A DNA stretch of 64,000 nucleotides from Salipiger pallidus (GCF_014643635.1 NZ_BMJV01000001.1:1060925-1124924); one strand, 5' to 3'. Shown: positions 17,368 through 26,440, counted from the stretch's first letter. Made by a program: numbers and translations. The notes: generated by a model not told the origin, from the sequence alone.

Positions 17368-17606
17368 GGTCCATCCTTTCGAGAATTGCATGTTGACGCT
17401 GGGTCAATATGCGCTGGCCGCAAACCTGGATCCGTTAGCGCCCAAAAAAGTCGCTTAACGCCTCGTTATTGCACAACACCCTGCCAGAACGTCCATGCGC
17501 AAACTGCATATCGGCCTTGAGGAAGGACGGGATTGTGCAGTCGCAGCATTTCCACCATTTTGACCTCAACAACGACGCAAACGATGCACATAGGCTAACG
17601 AACAAG
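17368..17606. other. Divergent intergenic region between mrp and the DUF1127 gene
   Basis: The promoter of the DUF1127-sRNA transcript should lie here. I could not place it with confidence: a CTTGAG at about 17516 and TTGACC at about 17560 are candidate -35 elements, but neither has a convincing -10 partner. In Rhodobacter sphaeroides the equivalent locus is driven by the heat-shock sigma factors RpoHI/RpoHII. Confidence 0.4.
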
Positions 17607-17813
17607 ATGGCATACGCAACCGATCACAGCACCCACGGCCGCAGCGCCTTCGCCGGTATCGTGGCTGCCTTCCGCGAGCGCAGCGCACGCCGCCGCCTCT
17701 ACAAGGACACCCTTCGCGAGCTGAACAGCCTCAGCTCCCGCGAGCTGAGCGATCTGGGGCTGCACCGCTCGATGATCCGCCGCATCGCGTACCAGGCCGC
17801 CTACAGCGCCTGA
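17607..17813 (+). CDS. DUF1127 small protein, CcaF1-like
   Basis: A 68-aa basic protein. The C-terminal half 'RRRLYKDTLRELNSLSSRELSDLGLHRSMIRRIAYQAAYSA' is a canonical DUF1127 motif (L-x-x-L-S-x-R-E-L-x-D-L-G-L). The ATG at 17607 is taken; a longer frame from 17469 adds a segment with no DUF1127 similarity and no evident ribosome site. In R. sphaeroides the DUF1127 protein CcaF1 binds RNA and is encoded directly upstream of, and on one transcript with, the CcsR sRNAs, affecting their maturation. Here the same arrangement is seen, with the first CCTCCTCCC hairpin starting only 16 nt after the stop codon. Confidence 0.88.
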   Translation: MAYATDHSTHGRSAFAGIVAAFRERSARRRLYKDTLRELNSLSSRELSDLGLHRSMIRRIAYQAAYSA

Positions 17814-17829
17814 CGGAATACAAGGTTTC

Positions 17830-17904
17830 GAGACGCTCTCTCCTCCTCCCTGAGCGTTTCGGACATCGGCGACGGCCCCTCTCCTCCTCCCTGGGGTCGT
17901 CGCC
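17830..17904 (+). ncRNA. CcsR/cuckoo-like sRNA unit A (two hairpins with CCTCCTCCC loops)
   Basis: Hairpin 1 (17830-17860): stem GAGACGCTC/GAGCGTTTC around a TCTCCTCCTCCCT loop. Hairpin 2 (17868-17904): 12-bp stem GGCGACGGCCCC/GGGGTCGTCGCC with one G-U around the same loop. The stem sequences differ entirely from the following units while the loop is invariant, as expected for an RNA whose loop is the functional part. It lies immediately downstream of the DUF1127 stop. Confidence 0.82.
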
Positions 17905-17919
17905 ATAAAGAATTCGGAT

Positions 17920-17993
17920 CGGAGCCCCCTCTCCTCCTCCCTGGGGCGTTTCGACAGAGCGGCGATCTCTCTCCTCCTCCCTGAGATCGCCGC
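17920..17993 (+). ncRNA. CcsR/cuckoo-like sRNA unit B
   Basis: Hairpin 3 (17920-17953): CGGAGCCCCC/GGGGCGTTTCG, pairing through a bulged C and G-U pairs. Hairpin 4 (17959-17993): GCGGCGATCTC/GAGATCGCCGC, 11 bp. Both present the TCTCCTCCTCCCT loop. This is the first of four units repeated every 108 bp. A GGGGCC-N5-GGCCCC hairpin follows at 18004-18020 and may mark the boundary or processing site to the next unit. Confidence 0.85.
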
Positions 17994-18027
17994 ACCTTAC
18001 AAAGGGGCCCCCTAGGCCCCACATCTT

Positions 18028-18101
18028 CGGAGCCCCCTCTCCTCCTCCCTGGGGCGTTTCGATAGCGCGGTGATCTCTCTCCTCCTCCCTGAGATCACCG
18101 C
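18028..18101 (+). ncRNA. CcsR/cuckoo-like sRNA unit C
   Basis: Hairpin 5 (18028-18061) repeats the CGGAGCCCCC/GGGGCGTTTCG stem. Hairpin 6 (18067-18101) is GCGGTGATCTC/GAGATCACCGC. Compared with hairpin 4, both arms changed together (C-G to T-A), a compensatory substitution supporting an RNA structure. A GGGGCC-CACTA-GGCCCC spacer hairpin follows at 18112-18128. Confidence 0.85.
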
Positions 18102-18135
18102 ACCTTACAAAGGGGCCCACTAGGCCCCACCTCTT

Positions 18136-18209
18136 CGGAGCCCCCTCTCCTCCTCCCTGGGGCGTTTCGATAGAGCGGTGATCTCTCTCCTCCTCCCTGA
18201 GATCACCGC
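18136..18209 (+). ncRNA. CcsR/cuckoo-like sRNA unit D
   Basis: Hairpin 7 (18136-18169) and hairpin 8 (18175-18209, GCGGTGATCTC/GAGATCACCGC), both with the CCTCCTCCC loop. Nearly identical to unit C over the full 108-bp repeat, indicating recent tandem duplication. The spacer hairpin GGGGCC-CACTA-GGCCCC is at 18220-18236. Confidence 0.85.
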
Positions 18210-18243
18210 ACCTTACAAAGGGGCCCACTAGGCCCCACATCTT

Positions 18244-18317
18244 CGGAGCCCCCTCTCCTCCTCCCTGGGGCGTTTCGATAGCGCGGCGATCTCTCTCCTC
18301 CTCCCTGAGATCGCCGC
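18244..18317 (+). ncRNA. CcsR/cuckoo-like sRNA unit E
   Basis: Hairpin 9 (18244-18277) and hairpin 10 (18283-18317), the latter with the C-G version GCGGCGATCTC/GAGATCGCCGC as in unit B. The following spacer (18318-18350) is diverged (CGGGCAGACATGGCCC) relative to the GGGGCC spacer of the other units. Confidence 0.85.
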
Positions 18318-18350
18318 ACCCTACATCGGGCAGACATGGCCCATCGGTTT

Positions 18351-18429
18351 CGGAGCCCCTCTCCTCCTCCCTGGGGCCTTCGGAAAGCAAGACGGCGGCG
18401 CCCCTCCTCCTCCCGGGCGCCGCCGTTTT
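18351..18429 (+). ncRNA. CcsR/cuckoo-like sRNA unit F, ending in a terminator hairpin
   Basis: Hairpin 11 (18351-18382): CGGAGCCCC/GGGGCCTTCGG with a bulge. Hairpin 12 (18392-18426) has a new perfect 12-bp GC stem ACGGCGGCGCCC/GGGCGCCGCCGT, a CTCCTCCTCCC loop and a TTTTC tail. The last loop motif is therefore carried by the rho-independent terminator of the whole array, so the 3' RNA would end in the terminator itself. Confidence 0.83.
18392..18429 (+). terminator. Rho-independent terminator of the DUF1127-sRNA transcript
   Basis: Perfect 12-bp GC-rich stem followed by TTTT at 18426-18429. Its loop contains the twelfth CCTCCTCCC motif. Confidence 0.85.
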
Positions 18430-18457
18430 CATGTCTGGTTCAAACCTGGCGCGTGGA

Positions 18458-18513
18458 TGGGGCTCTGCCCCAGCCGCTGCGCGGCTTCCCCGGGATATTT
18501 GCGGTCAAAGGAA
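18458..18513 (+). repeat. Dispersed intergenic palindromic repeat, copy 2
   Basis: GGGGCTCTGCCCC, then an inner hairpin GCCGC/GCGGC, then TTCCCCGGGATATTT and GGTCAAAGGAA. Same family as 16194-16256 and 58041-58102. It lies between the sRNA array and valS. Confidence 0.75.
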
Positions 18514-18611
18514 GCCCCTGCGCGGCGCCGGCGGCGATCTGCGGCCTTTTCCTTTGAGGCGGCATTGGATAGACGAGGCTGAACAACGGATGATGGCACG
18601 GGAAGAGACCC

Positions 18612-21600
18612 ATGGGCATGGACAAGACCTTTGACGCGGCCGAGGCCGAGGCGCGGATCTACGAAGCATGGGAGCAGTCGGGCGCTTTCAAGGCGGGGGC
18701 GAACGCCTCGAAGGGCGAGAGCTTCACCATCATGATCCCGCCGCCGAACGTGACCGGCAGCCTGCACATGGGCCACGCCTTCAACAACACACTGCAGGAC
18801 ATCCTGATCCGCTGGCACCGGATGCGCGGCTTCGACACCCTCTGGCAGCCGGGACAGGACCATGCGGGCATCGCCACGCAGATGGTGGTGGAGCGCAAGC
18901 TGGCCGCCGAAGGCCAGCCCGGACGGCGCGACATGGGCCGCGAGGCCTTTACCGCCAAGATCTGGGAATGGAAGCAGGAATCCGGCGGCACCATCATCAA
19001 CCAGCTGAAGCGCCTCGGCGCATCCTGCGACTGGTCCCGTAACGCCTTCACCATGAGCGGCGCCGAAGGGGCGCCCGCCGGTGAGGAAGGCAACTTCCAC
19101 GACGCGGTGATCAAGGTCTTCGTGGAGATGTACAACAAAGGGCTCATCTACCGCGGCAAGCGGCTGGTGAACTGGGACCCGCATTTCGAGACCGCGATTT
19201 CCGACCTGGAGGTCGAAAACGTCGAAGTTGCCGGCCACATGTGGCACTTCAAGTACCCGCTGGCGGGCGGCGCGACCTACACCTACGTCGAGAAGGATGA
19301 AGACGGTAACGTGCTCTTCGAGGAAGAGCGCGATTACATCTCCATTGCCACCACCCGTCCCGAGACCATGCTGGGCGATGGCGCCGTGGCCGTACACCCG
19401 TCGGACGAACGCTACGCCTCGATCATCGGGCAGCTTTGCGAGATCCCGGTGGGGCCGAAAGAGCATCGCCGCCTCATCCCGATCATCTCGGACGAGTACC
19501 CGGACCCGACCTTCGGTTCGGGCGCGGTGAAGATCACCGGCGCGCATGATTTCAACGATTACCAAGTGGCCAAGCGCGGCGGCATTCCGATGTACCGCCT
19601 CATGGACACCCGCGGCGCCATGCGCGCCGACGGCCTGCCCTACGCCGACTGCGCCGCCATCGCCGCAGAGGTTGCCCGTGGCGAGCGGGAGCTGACCGAG
19701 GCAGAGGCCGACGCCATGAACCTCGTGCCCGACCACCTGCGCGGGCTCGACCGCGAGGACGCCCGCAAGGCCGTCGTGGACGAGATCTCGGCCGATGGGC
19801 TGGCGGTGATGACCGAAAGCACCGATCCGCGCCTCGGCAAGCCGATAAAGGCGCCCGTGGCGCCCGAGGAAGGCGGCGAGCCGCGCGAGGTGGAGCTGGT
19901 GCCGCTGGTCGAGGCCAAGCCGATCATGCAGCCCTTCGGCGACCGCTCGAAGGTGGTGATCGAGCCCATGCTCACCGACCAGTGGTTCGTGGACACCTCC
20001 AAGATCGTCGGCCCGGCGCTGGACGCCGTTAAGGACGGCAAGGTCCGGATCATGCCGGAAAGCGGCGAGAAGACCTATTACCACTGGCTCGAGAACATCG
20101 AGCCCTGGTGCATCTCGCGCCAGCTGTGGTGGGGCCACCAGATCCCCGTCTGGCACACTCCCGGGCTGGGGGGCGAATGGCGATCCTTCTGCGCCCCGAG
20201 CGAGGCCGAAGCGCTGAAACAGATGCACGACTTCTTCGGAGAGGACGCCGAGTTCCTTGCCGTCGAGGATGCCGCTGCCGCCGAGGACATGATCGCCGAC
20301 CTGCTGTCGCAGGGCACTGATTTCAGCGGCGTCGACCAGCGCCGCCGGGCGCAGGCGATCCCGTTCTTCCGCGACCCCGACGTACTTGATACGTGGTTCT
20401 CGTCAGGGCTCTGGCCCATCGGCACGCTGGGCTGGCCCGAGCAGACTGAAGAGCTCAACCGCTACTTCCCAACCTCCGTGCTGGTGACGGGGCAGGACAT
20501 CCTGTTCTTCTGGGTCGCGCGGATGATGATGATGCAGCTGGCCGTGGTGGACGATATCCCTTTCCACGATGTCTACCTGCATGGCCTCGTGCGCGACGCC
20601 AAGGGCAAGAAGATGTCCAAGTCGCTTGGCAACGTGGTCGATCCGCTCGAGATCATCGACGAATACGGTGCCGATGCCCTGCGCTTTACCAACGCTGCCA
20701 TGGCGTCGCTTGGCGGCGTGCTCAAGATGGACACGCAACGGATCGCGGGCTACCGGAACTTTGGGACAAAGCTGTGGAACGCCACCCGCTTTGCCGAGAT
20801 GAACGAGGCCGTGGGCCTTGGCGGCGGTCTGCCCCAGCCCACCGCGACGGTGAACAAGTGGATCCTCGGCGAGACCGCCAAGGTGCGGGAAGCCGTTGAC
20901 GCAGCGCTGGCCGACTACCGGTTCAACGATGCCGCACAGGCCCTGTACGCCTTTGTCTGGGGCGTGGTCTGTGACTGGTACGTGGAGTTCTCCAAGCCCC
21001 TGCTTCAGGGCGAGGATGCCGCCGCCAAGGCCGAAACGCAGGCGACCATGTCCTGGGTCATCGACCAGTGCCTTATCCTGCTTCACCCGATCATGCCCTT
21101 CATCACCGAAGAGCTCTGGGGAACCGTGGGCACCCGGTCCAAGATGCTGGTGCACGGCGACTGGCCGACCTACACCGCCGCCGAGCTGGTGGATGCGGAC
21201 GCCGATGCCGAGATGACCTGGGTCATCGCGCTGATCGAAGGGGTGCGCTCGGCCCGGGCACAAATGCACGTTCCCGTGGGCCTTTACGTGCCGGTTCTGG
21301 TCACGGGCCTCGATGCCGCCGGACAGGGCGCATGGGACCGCAACGAGGCGCTCATCAAGCGTCTGGCGCGGCTCGAAAGCCTGACGCCGGTGGACAGCTT
21401 CCCCAAGGGTTGCATCACCGTGCCCGTGGGTGGGGCGTCCTTCGGGCTGCCGCTGGCCGAGATCATCGACGTCGCCGAAGAGAAGCTCCGCCTTGAGAAG
21501 GCGCTTGGCAAGCTGAGTAAGGAATTGGGCGGCCTGCGTGGGCGCCTGAACAACCCCAAGTTCGCCGAAAGCGCCCCCGCCGAGGTGGTCGAGGAAGCGC

Positions 21601-21677
21601 AGGCCAACCTTGCCGCCCGCGAGGAGGAAGAGGCCAAGCTGCGCGAGGCGCTGAACCGGCTCGCCGAGATCGGCTGA
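18612..21677 (+). CDS. valS: Valyl-tRNA synthetase
   Basis: A 1021-aa class I aminoacyl-tRNA synthetase that charges tRNA-Val. The HIGH motif appears as '[13 protein letters not shown]' (about 43-55), KMSKS as '[10 protein letters not shown]' (about 664-673), and the CP1 editing domain spans roughly 200-440 with '[17 protein letters not shown]'. The C-terminal ~65 residues are a charged coiled coil ('[20 protein letters not shown]'), the tRNA-binding arm usual for ValRS. The ATG at 18612 follows GGAAGAG; 18618 is an alternative. A strong terminator follows at 21698-21732. Confidence 0.97.
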   Translation: MGMDKTFDAAEAEARIYEAWEQSGAFKAGANASKGESFTIMIPPPNVTGSLHMGHAFNNTLQDILIRWHRMRGFDTLWQPGQDHAGIATQMVVERKLAAEGQPGRRDMGREAFTAKIWEWKQESGGTIINQLKRLGASCDWSRNAFTMSGAEGAPAGEEGNFHDAVIKVFVEMYNKGLIYRGKRLVNWDPHFETAISDLEVENVEVAGHMWHFKYPLAGGATYTYVEKDEDGNVLFEEERDYISIATTRPETMLGDGAVAVHPSDERYASIIGQLCEIPVGPKEHRRLIPIISDEYPDPTFGSGAVKITGAHDFNDYQVAKRGGIPMYRLMDTRGAMRADGLPYADCAAIAAEVARGERELTEAEADAMNLVPDHLRGLDREDARKAVVDEISADGLAVMTESTDPRLGKPIKAPVAPEEGGEPREVELVPLVEAKPIMQPFGDRSKVVIEPMLTDQWFVDTSKIVGPALDAVKDGKVRIMPESGEKTYYHWLENIEPWCISRQLWWGHQIPVWHTPGLGGEWRSFCAPSEAEALKQMHDFFGEDAEFLAVEDAAAAEDMIADLLSQGTDFSGVDQRRRAQAIPFFRDPDVLDTWFSSGLWPIGTLGWPEQTEELNRYFPTSVLVTGQDILFFWVARMMMMQLAVVDDIPFHDVYLHGLVRDAKGKKMSKSLGNVVDPLEIIDEYGADALRFTNAAMASLGGVLKMDTQRIAGYRNFGTKLWNATRFAEMNEAVGLGGGLPQPTATVNKWILGETAKVREAVDAALADYRFNDAAQALYAFVWGVVCDWYVEFSKPLLQGEDAAAKAETQATMSWVIDQCLILLHPIMPFITEELWGTVGTRSKMLVHGDWPTYTAAELVDADADAEMTWVIALIEGVRSARAQMHVPVGLYVPVLVTGLDAAGQGAWDRNEALIKRLARLESLTPVDSFPKGCITVPVGGASFGLPLAEIIDVAEEKLRLEKALGKLSKELGGLRGRLNNPKFAESAPAEVVEEAQANLAAREEEEAKLREALNRLAEIG

Positions 21678-21697
21678 GCTCCCGGCTCATGAACGTG

Positions 21698-21732
21698 AAA
21701 AGGGGCGCCCTTGCCGGGGCGCCCCTTTTTTC
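21698..21732. terminator. Bidirectional terminator between valS and trkH
   Basis: GGGGCGCCC/GGGCGCCCC stem flanked by A's on the left and a run of T's on the right, so it can stop transcription from both convergent genes. Confidence 0.9.
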
Positions 21733-21784
21733 GTCTCGCGTGTCCGTCCGCGACCGGCCACCCTGCCGGCAGAGCGAGGCTCCG

Positions 21785-23233
21785 TCAGGCGCGCCAGAAC
21801 CGCGCGGTAAAAATGGTGAAGACCACCATGACCTCGAGCCGCCCGGTGAGCATGGCAAAGGCCAGCATCCACTTGGCGGGGTCGTTAATGGTGGAAAAGT
21901 TGCCCGCCGGGCCGATGATGTCCCCAAGGCCCGGCCCCACATTCGCCAGCGCCGTCGCCGCGCCCGACAGGGATGTCACGAAATCGAGGCCCGTCATTCC
22001 CAGGGCAACCGCCATCACCCCCAGCGTGACCACGAAGAAGGCAAAGAAGCTAAGAACCGAATAAAGCGTCTCATCATCCACCGGCCGACCATCGAAGCGC
22101 GGGGTGAAGACGCCGTGCGGGGCGCGGATGCGTTTCAGCTGGACGCGGATCGACGAGAACAGCAGCTGGTAGCGGAAGATCTTGATCGAGCAGGCAGTCG
22201 AGCCCGCGCACCCTCCGATCAGGCCGATGAAGAAGAACAGCGTGATGAGGAACGGGCCCCACTGCATGTAATCCACAGAAGCATAGCCGGTGCCGGTGAT
22301 GATCGAGCTGATGTTGAACAGCGCCTCGCGGAACGCCTGCTCCGGGTGATGCGGGAACTTGAACACCAGCGTGCCCGCCACCACGACCACCAGCGCGAGG
22401 ATCACGCCGAAGAAGGACAGCACCTGCGTGTCCCGCCAAAGCGCCCGGTAGTTGCCGCCCAGCATCTGCACGTAGCGCACGAAGGGCAGCGCCGCCGAGA
22501 CCATGAAGACCGCTGCGACATATTCCGCAGGGCCGGTGAAGGCGCCGAAACTCGCATCGTAATTGGCAAAGCCCCCGGTGGACAGCGTGGTCAGCGCATG
22601 CACCACCGCGTCGAAGGCGGACATGCCGCACAGCAGGTAGGCCACGGCGCAGGCCAGCGTCAGAGCAACATAGATGGTGGAGATGGACGAGGCGATCTCG
22701 GTGGCGCGGGGCAGGATCTTGCCCATGGTCTCGAACGCCTCCGAGCGGAAGACCTGCATGCCGCCCACCCTCAGTTCAGGCAGGAAGACCATGGCGACGA
22801 CGATGATGCCCACACCGCCCAGCCATTGCAGGATGCCGCGCCACAGCAAGAGCCCCTTGGGAAGCGTATCCAGCCCGGTGAAGACCGTGGCTCCGGTGGT
22901 GGTGAAGCCGGACATCGCCTCGAAATAGGCATCGGTAAAGCTGGCTTCGGTAGCGCCGAAGATAAAGGGCAGCCCGCCGAACAGCGGCAACACCGCCCAG
23001 ACCGATACGGTCAGCAGGAACCCCTGCTGCAATGTCAGCCCCTCCCGGGGGGCGTTGGCGCAGGACAGCGCAAGAAAGCCTCCGGCCAGAAGCGTCACCA
23101 CGCCCGTTTCGAAGAAGACATGCCATTCTCCCCTGCCCTCGGCGATGTCGACGAGCATCGGCAGGAACATGGTGAGGCCAAGGGTGGCCACGAGCAGGCC
23201 GACAACATATGCGACAGGGCGAAGATCGAACAT
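21785..23233 (-). CDS. trkH: TrkH-family potassium uptake protein
   Basis: A 482-aa inner-membrane protein with about ten hydrophobic helices. Selectivity-filter-like P-loops are seen as 'SGFTTTGATVF' (about residue 106), 'TLSTGGFANY', 'SSIITGTGYAS' and 'GLIGGCAGSTACSIK'. The four-repeat MPM layout is typical of TrkH/TrkG, the translocating subunit of the Trk K+ system. The TrkA gating partner is not adjacent. The gene converges on valS across a shared terminator. Confidence 0.9.
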   Translation of the reverse strand: MFDLRPVAYVVGLLVATLGLTMFLPMLVDIAEGRGEWHVFFETGVVTLLAGGFLALSCANAPREGLTLQQGFLLTVSVWAVLPLFGGLPFIFGATEASFTDAYFEAMSGFTTTGATVFTGLDTLPKGLLLWRGILQWLGGVGIIVVAMVFLPELRVGGMQVFRSEAFETMGKILPRATEIASSISTIYVALTLACAVAYLLCGMSAFDAVVHALTTLSTGGFANYDASFGAFTGPAEYVAAVFMVSAALPFVRYVQMLGGNYRALWRDTQVLSFFGVILALVVVVAGTLVFKFPHHPEQAFREALFNISSIITGTGYASVDYMQWGPFLITLFFFIGLIGGCAGSTACSIKIFRYQLLFSSIRVQLKRIRAPHGVFTPRFDGRPVDDETLYSVLSFFAFFVVTLGVMAVALGMTGLDFVTSLSGAATALANVGPGLGDIIGPAGNFSTINDPAKWMLAFAMLTGRLEVMVVFTIFTARFWRA

Positions 23234-23293
23234 GGCGCAGCGTTGGACCGCCGCCGCGATGCTGTCAAGCAGGGTCGCACGCAGCGGCCGGCC

Positions 23294-23318
23294 CCAAATT
23301 CCCCGGCAAAGAATTTGG
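23294..23318. other. Hairpin between trkH and the small DUF1127-like gene
   Basis: Perfect 8-bp inverted repeat CCAAATTC/GAATTTGG with a 9-nt loop, directly after the stop of the small gene (minus strand). May end its transcript or be part of another short repeat family. Confidence 0.5.
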
Positions 23319-23322
23319 CCGC

Positions 23323-23550
23323 CTAGCCCACCAGCAGGTCGCGGAAAACATGCGGCAGGATCTGGTCTCGGCTGAGCCCCATGCGCGCCAGCTGGTCATC
23401 ACTGTGCATCTCGAGGCGAATGATCTCGCCCATGCGCGCGCGGCGCAGACCATGCGGGTTGAGCCCCAGCCCGATGCTGACGAAATAGAGGTCGATCTTC
23501 TGCCCGAGCGACCCGCGCCCCATGGCAATCCTGATGTTGTCTGCGCTCAT
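23323..23550 (-). CDS. Small DUF1127-like protein
   Basis: A 75-aa protein. The C-terminal 'LEMHSDDQLARMGLSRDQILPHVFRDLL' resembles the DUF1127 core (S-D-x-x-L-x-x-x-G-L-S-R-x-x-I), though the preceding region 'GQKIDLYFVSIGLGLNPHGLRRARMGEII' is longer and different from classical DUF1127. I chose the ATG at 23550, which follows AGGAAG at good spacing; the in-frame extension to 23643 has none. DUF1127 proteins in alphaproteobacteria are small RNA-linked or stress/phosphate-regulation proteins. Function here unknown. Confidence 0.7.
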   Translation of the reverse strand: MSADNIRIAMGRGSLGQKIDLYFVSIGLGLNPHGLRRARMGEIIRLEMHSDDQLARMGLSRDQILPHVFRDLLVG

Positions 23551-23715
23551 TCGGAAACTTCCTGCACATGCGAGTTTCCTCCCGCCACAAGACTTGGGGC
23601 GTTTCCCAAAGATGTCCCGAATGGCCGGTGTTTTACTTTCCACAACACGGCATTCTGCGCGGAAATTCAGCCACCAGAGCCTGTACTGCCGTGGTTTCTA
23701 GCGAGCGGCAATAGG

Positions 23716-24807
<1,092 letters not shown>

Positions 24808-24946
24808 GGCGCACCCTCGGGGCAGTTACCTGAGGCAAAGATAAGCACTGCCCCCGGTTTTTTACAGTATTTTATGTACCTCTTTCGCCCTGAGCCCGGC
24901 GGCTTCCGTGCGACAGGCGCCGCACGGAAAACGCCTTACTGGCTTC

Positions 24947-26134
24947 TCAGGCGGCGTCCAGCGCCTGCAGAAGGTCGGCCTTGAGGTCCTCGATATCCTC
25001 GAGACCGATGGACAGGCGCACGAGACCATCCGAGATGCCCAGCATGTCCTTCTGCTCCTGCGGGAGGCGCTGGTGCGTCGTCGTGGCCGGGTGCGTCGCG
25101 ATGGATTTCGCGTCGGCGAAGTTGTTCGAGATGATGATCGTTTCAAGCGCGTTGAGGAAACGGAAGCAGGCCTCCTTGCCGCCCTTCACCTCGAAAGCCA
25201 GCACCGTGCCACCCGACGGGGCTTGACGCAGCGCCAGCTCCTGCTGCGGGTGGTCCGCATGGGTGGGGTAGCGCACGGCGGCGATCTTGTCGTGCCCCGA
25301 CAGCGCATCGGCCACGGCCAGCGCGCCAGCGGCCTGCGCCCGCACGCGCAGTTCCAGCGTTTCCAGAGCCTTGAGGTGCGACCACGCGGTGAACGGGTTC
25401 ATCGCGCCGCCGGTGTGCTTCATGTAGGCCTCGATCGGGCCGCGGATCAGCTCTTTCGAGCCGCAGATCATGCCGCCCAGCAGGCGCCCCTGCCCGTCCA
25501 CATGTTTGGTGGTCGAGATCACCACCAGATCCGCGCCACAGTCCTTGGCGTAGGAGAACACCGGCGTCGCCATGGCATCATCGACGATGACCAGCGCACC
25601 GACTTTGTGAGCGGCCTCGCAGACATGGGCAAGGTCGATCACCTCGAGCGTCGGGTTTGAGATCGACTCGAGGAATACCACCGAAGTCTCGGGGCGCAGC
25701 GCCGCGTCCCATGCGGCGTTGTCGCGGCCATCGACCAGCGTGATCTCTACCCCATAGCGGCCCAGGACCTCTTCGAGCACGTAAAGGCACGAGCCGAAGA
25801 GCGCCCGCGAAGCGACGACGTGATCGCCGGCCTTGCACAGCGCCAGCAGCGCACCGGACACGGCGGCCATGCCGGAGGTGCAGGCAAAGCCGTCCTCGTA
25901 GCCGAGGTAGCCTGCCAGCCGGTCCTCGAACATGCGCATGGTGGGGTTGCCATAGCGGGCATAGATGAACTCGTCGTCGCCCACCTTGATGAAGCGCTGT
26001 TCGGCGGCCTCGGCGGTGTCGTAGACGAAGCCCTGGGTCATGAAGACGGCCTCGGAGACCTCGTTCCACTGGCTGCGCTTCGATCCACCATGCACAAGCT
26101 TCGTGCGGGGGCGGTTGTTGGTCTTGTCGCTCAT
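24947..26134 (-). CDS. metZ: O-succinylhomoserine sulfhydrylase (MetZ)
   Basis: A 395-aa PLP enzyme of the Cys/Met metabolism family, forming homocysteine from an acylated homoserine and sulfide. Visible are 'YARYGNPTMRMFEDRLA', 'GMAAVSGALLAL', 'DNAMATP'-type Asp loop 'VDDAMATPVF' and the Schiff-base Lys in 'VISTTKHVDGQGRLLGG'. The ATG at 26134 follows GGAAGGA at proper spacing. The frame stays open upstream to 26425, but that stretch is the leader RNA with a SAM-II riboswitch, which itself supports methionine biosynthesis as the role and the annotated start. Confidence 0.93.
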   Translation of the reverse strand: MSDKTNNRPRTKLVHGGSKRSQWNEVSEAVFMTQGFVYDTAEAAEQRFIKVGDDEFIYARYGNPTMRMFEDRLAGYLGYEDGFACTSGMAAVSGALLALCKAGDHVVASRALFGSCLYVLEEVLGRYGVEITLVDGRDNAAWDAALRPETSVVFLESISNPTLEVIDLAHVCEAAHKVGALVIVDDAMATPVFSYAKDCGADLVVISTTKHVDGQGRLLGGMICGSKELIRGPIEAYMKHTGGAMNPFTAWSHLKALETLELRVRAQAAGALAVADALSGHDKIAAVRYPTHADHPQQELALRQAPSGGTVLAFEVKGGKEACFRFLNALETIIISNNFADAKSIATHPATTTHQRLPQEQKDMLGISDGLVRLSIGLEDIEDLKADLLQALDAA

Positions 26135-26171
26135 CTGTCGTCCTTCCGGGCCCGCATGGCCCAAATCAAAA

Positions 26172-26204
26172 AAAGCCCCGACGCGGTCAAGCGAAAGGGG
26201 CTTT
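26172..26204 (-). terminator. Intrinsic terminator in the metZ leader (riboswitch expression platform)
   Basis: On the minus strand AAAGCCCC, 17-nt loop, GGGGCTTT followed by seven T's (26174-26168 region). It lies between the SAM-II aptamer and the metZ start, so ligand-dependent termination is plausible. Confidence 0.85.
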
Positions 26205-26211
26205 CGGTCGA

Positions 26212-26263
26212 CCTCTTTAGCGGGATGTTTAACGTGGCCCGCAATCCGGTAACAAAGCGCCAC
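26212..26263 (-). promoter_or_regulatory. SAM-II riboswitch aptamer upstream of metZ
   Basis: On the minus strand the 52 nt read GTGGC-GCTTTGTTACCGGATTGC-GGGCCAC-GTTAAACA-TCCC-GCTAAAGAGG. P1 is GTGGC/GCCAC. The loop TTACCGGATTGC, the joining GTTAAACA and the pseudoknot-forming GCTAAAGAGG match the SAM-II (SAM_alpha) consensus. An intrinsic terminator follows. SAM binding would reduce metZ expression when methionine/SAM is plentiful. SAM-V shares this core, so the two cannot be separated fully by eye. Confidence 0.88.
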
Positions 26264-26440
26264 GGCGCCCGAATTACGCCCCGACAGACCGTGCGTCAAG
26301 CGTGCAGCGTTTGGGGCGGTAAATGTCTGCTTGCCTTTCATGCGGCAGACATGACGCCGTGCCATCCTTTCCGTGAGAGCGGTTGTGTTCGGGGGCGGCC
26401 CCGGCCCATCATGCAGGCAATCCAAAGACGCGGGACGATC

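Larger units (their letters stand above)
17820..18430 (+). repeat. Tandem array of twelve CCTCCTCCC hairpins, 108-bp higher-order period
   Basis: CCTCCTCCC starts at 17842, 17883, 17933, 17973, 18041, 18081, 18149, 18189, 18257, 18297, 18363 and 18406. Units B, C, D and E recur at exactly 108 bp, E to F is 106 bp and A to B is 91 bp. The open minus-strand frame through the array is a by-product of the repeat, not a gene. Confidence 0.9.

Noticed and set aside
17820-18430. CRISPR-like appearance of the repeated CTCTCCTCCTCCCT motif
   Set aside because: Intervals between repeats are themselves repeated rather than unique spacers, there are no cas genes, and each motif lies in a hairpin loop of an RNA-like unit.
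17731-18432. Long minus-strand frame with 'GGGEG...REEERD' repeats through the hairpin array
   Set aside because: The repeat unit (108 bp, divisible by three) keeps the frame open artificially. The hairpin loops, compensatory stem changes and terminator are all on the + strand, and the residues form no known repeat protein.
18429-20228. 599-codon minus-strand open frame over valS
   Set aside because: Antisense shadow of valS, which carries all class I synthetase motifs in the + frame.
21689-23326. 545-codon plus-strand open frame over trkH
   Set aside because: Antisense to trkH; its Arg/Gly/His/Gln-rich composition is that of a non-coding mirror frame.
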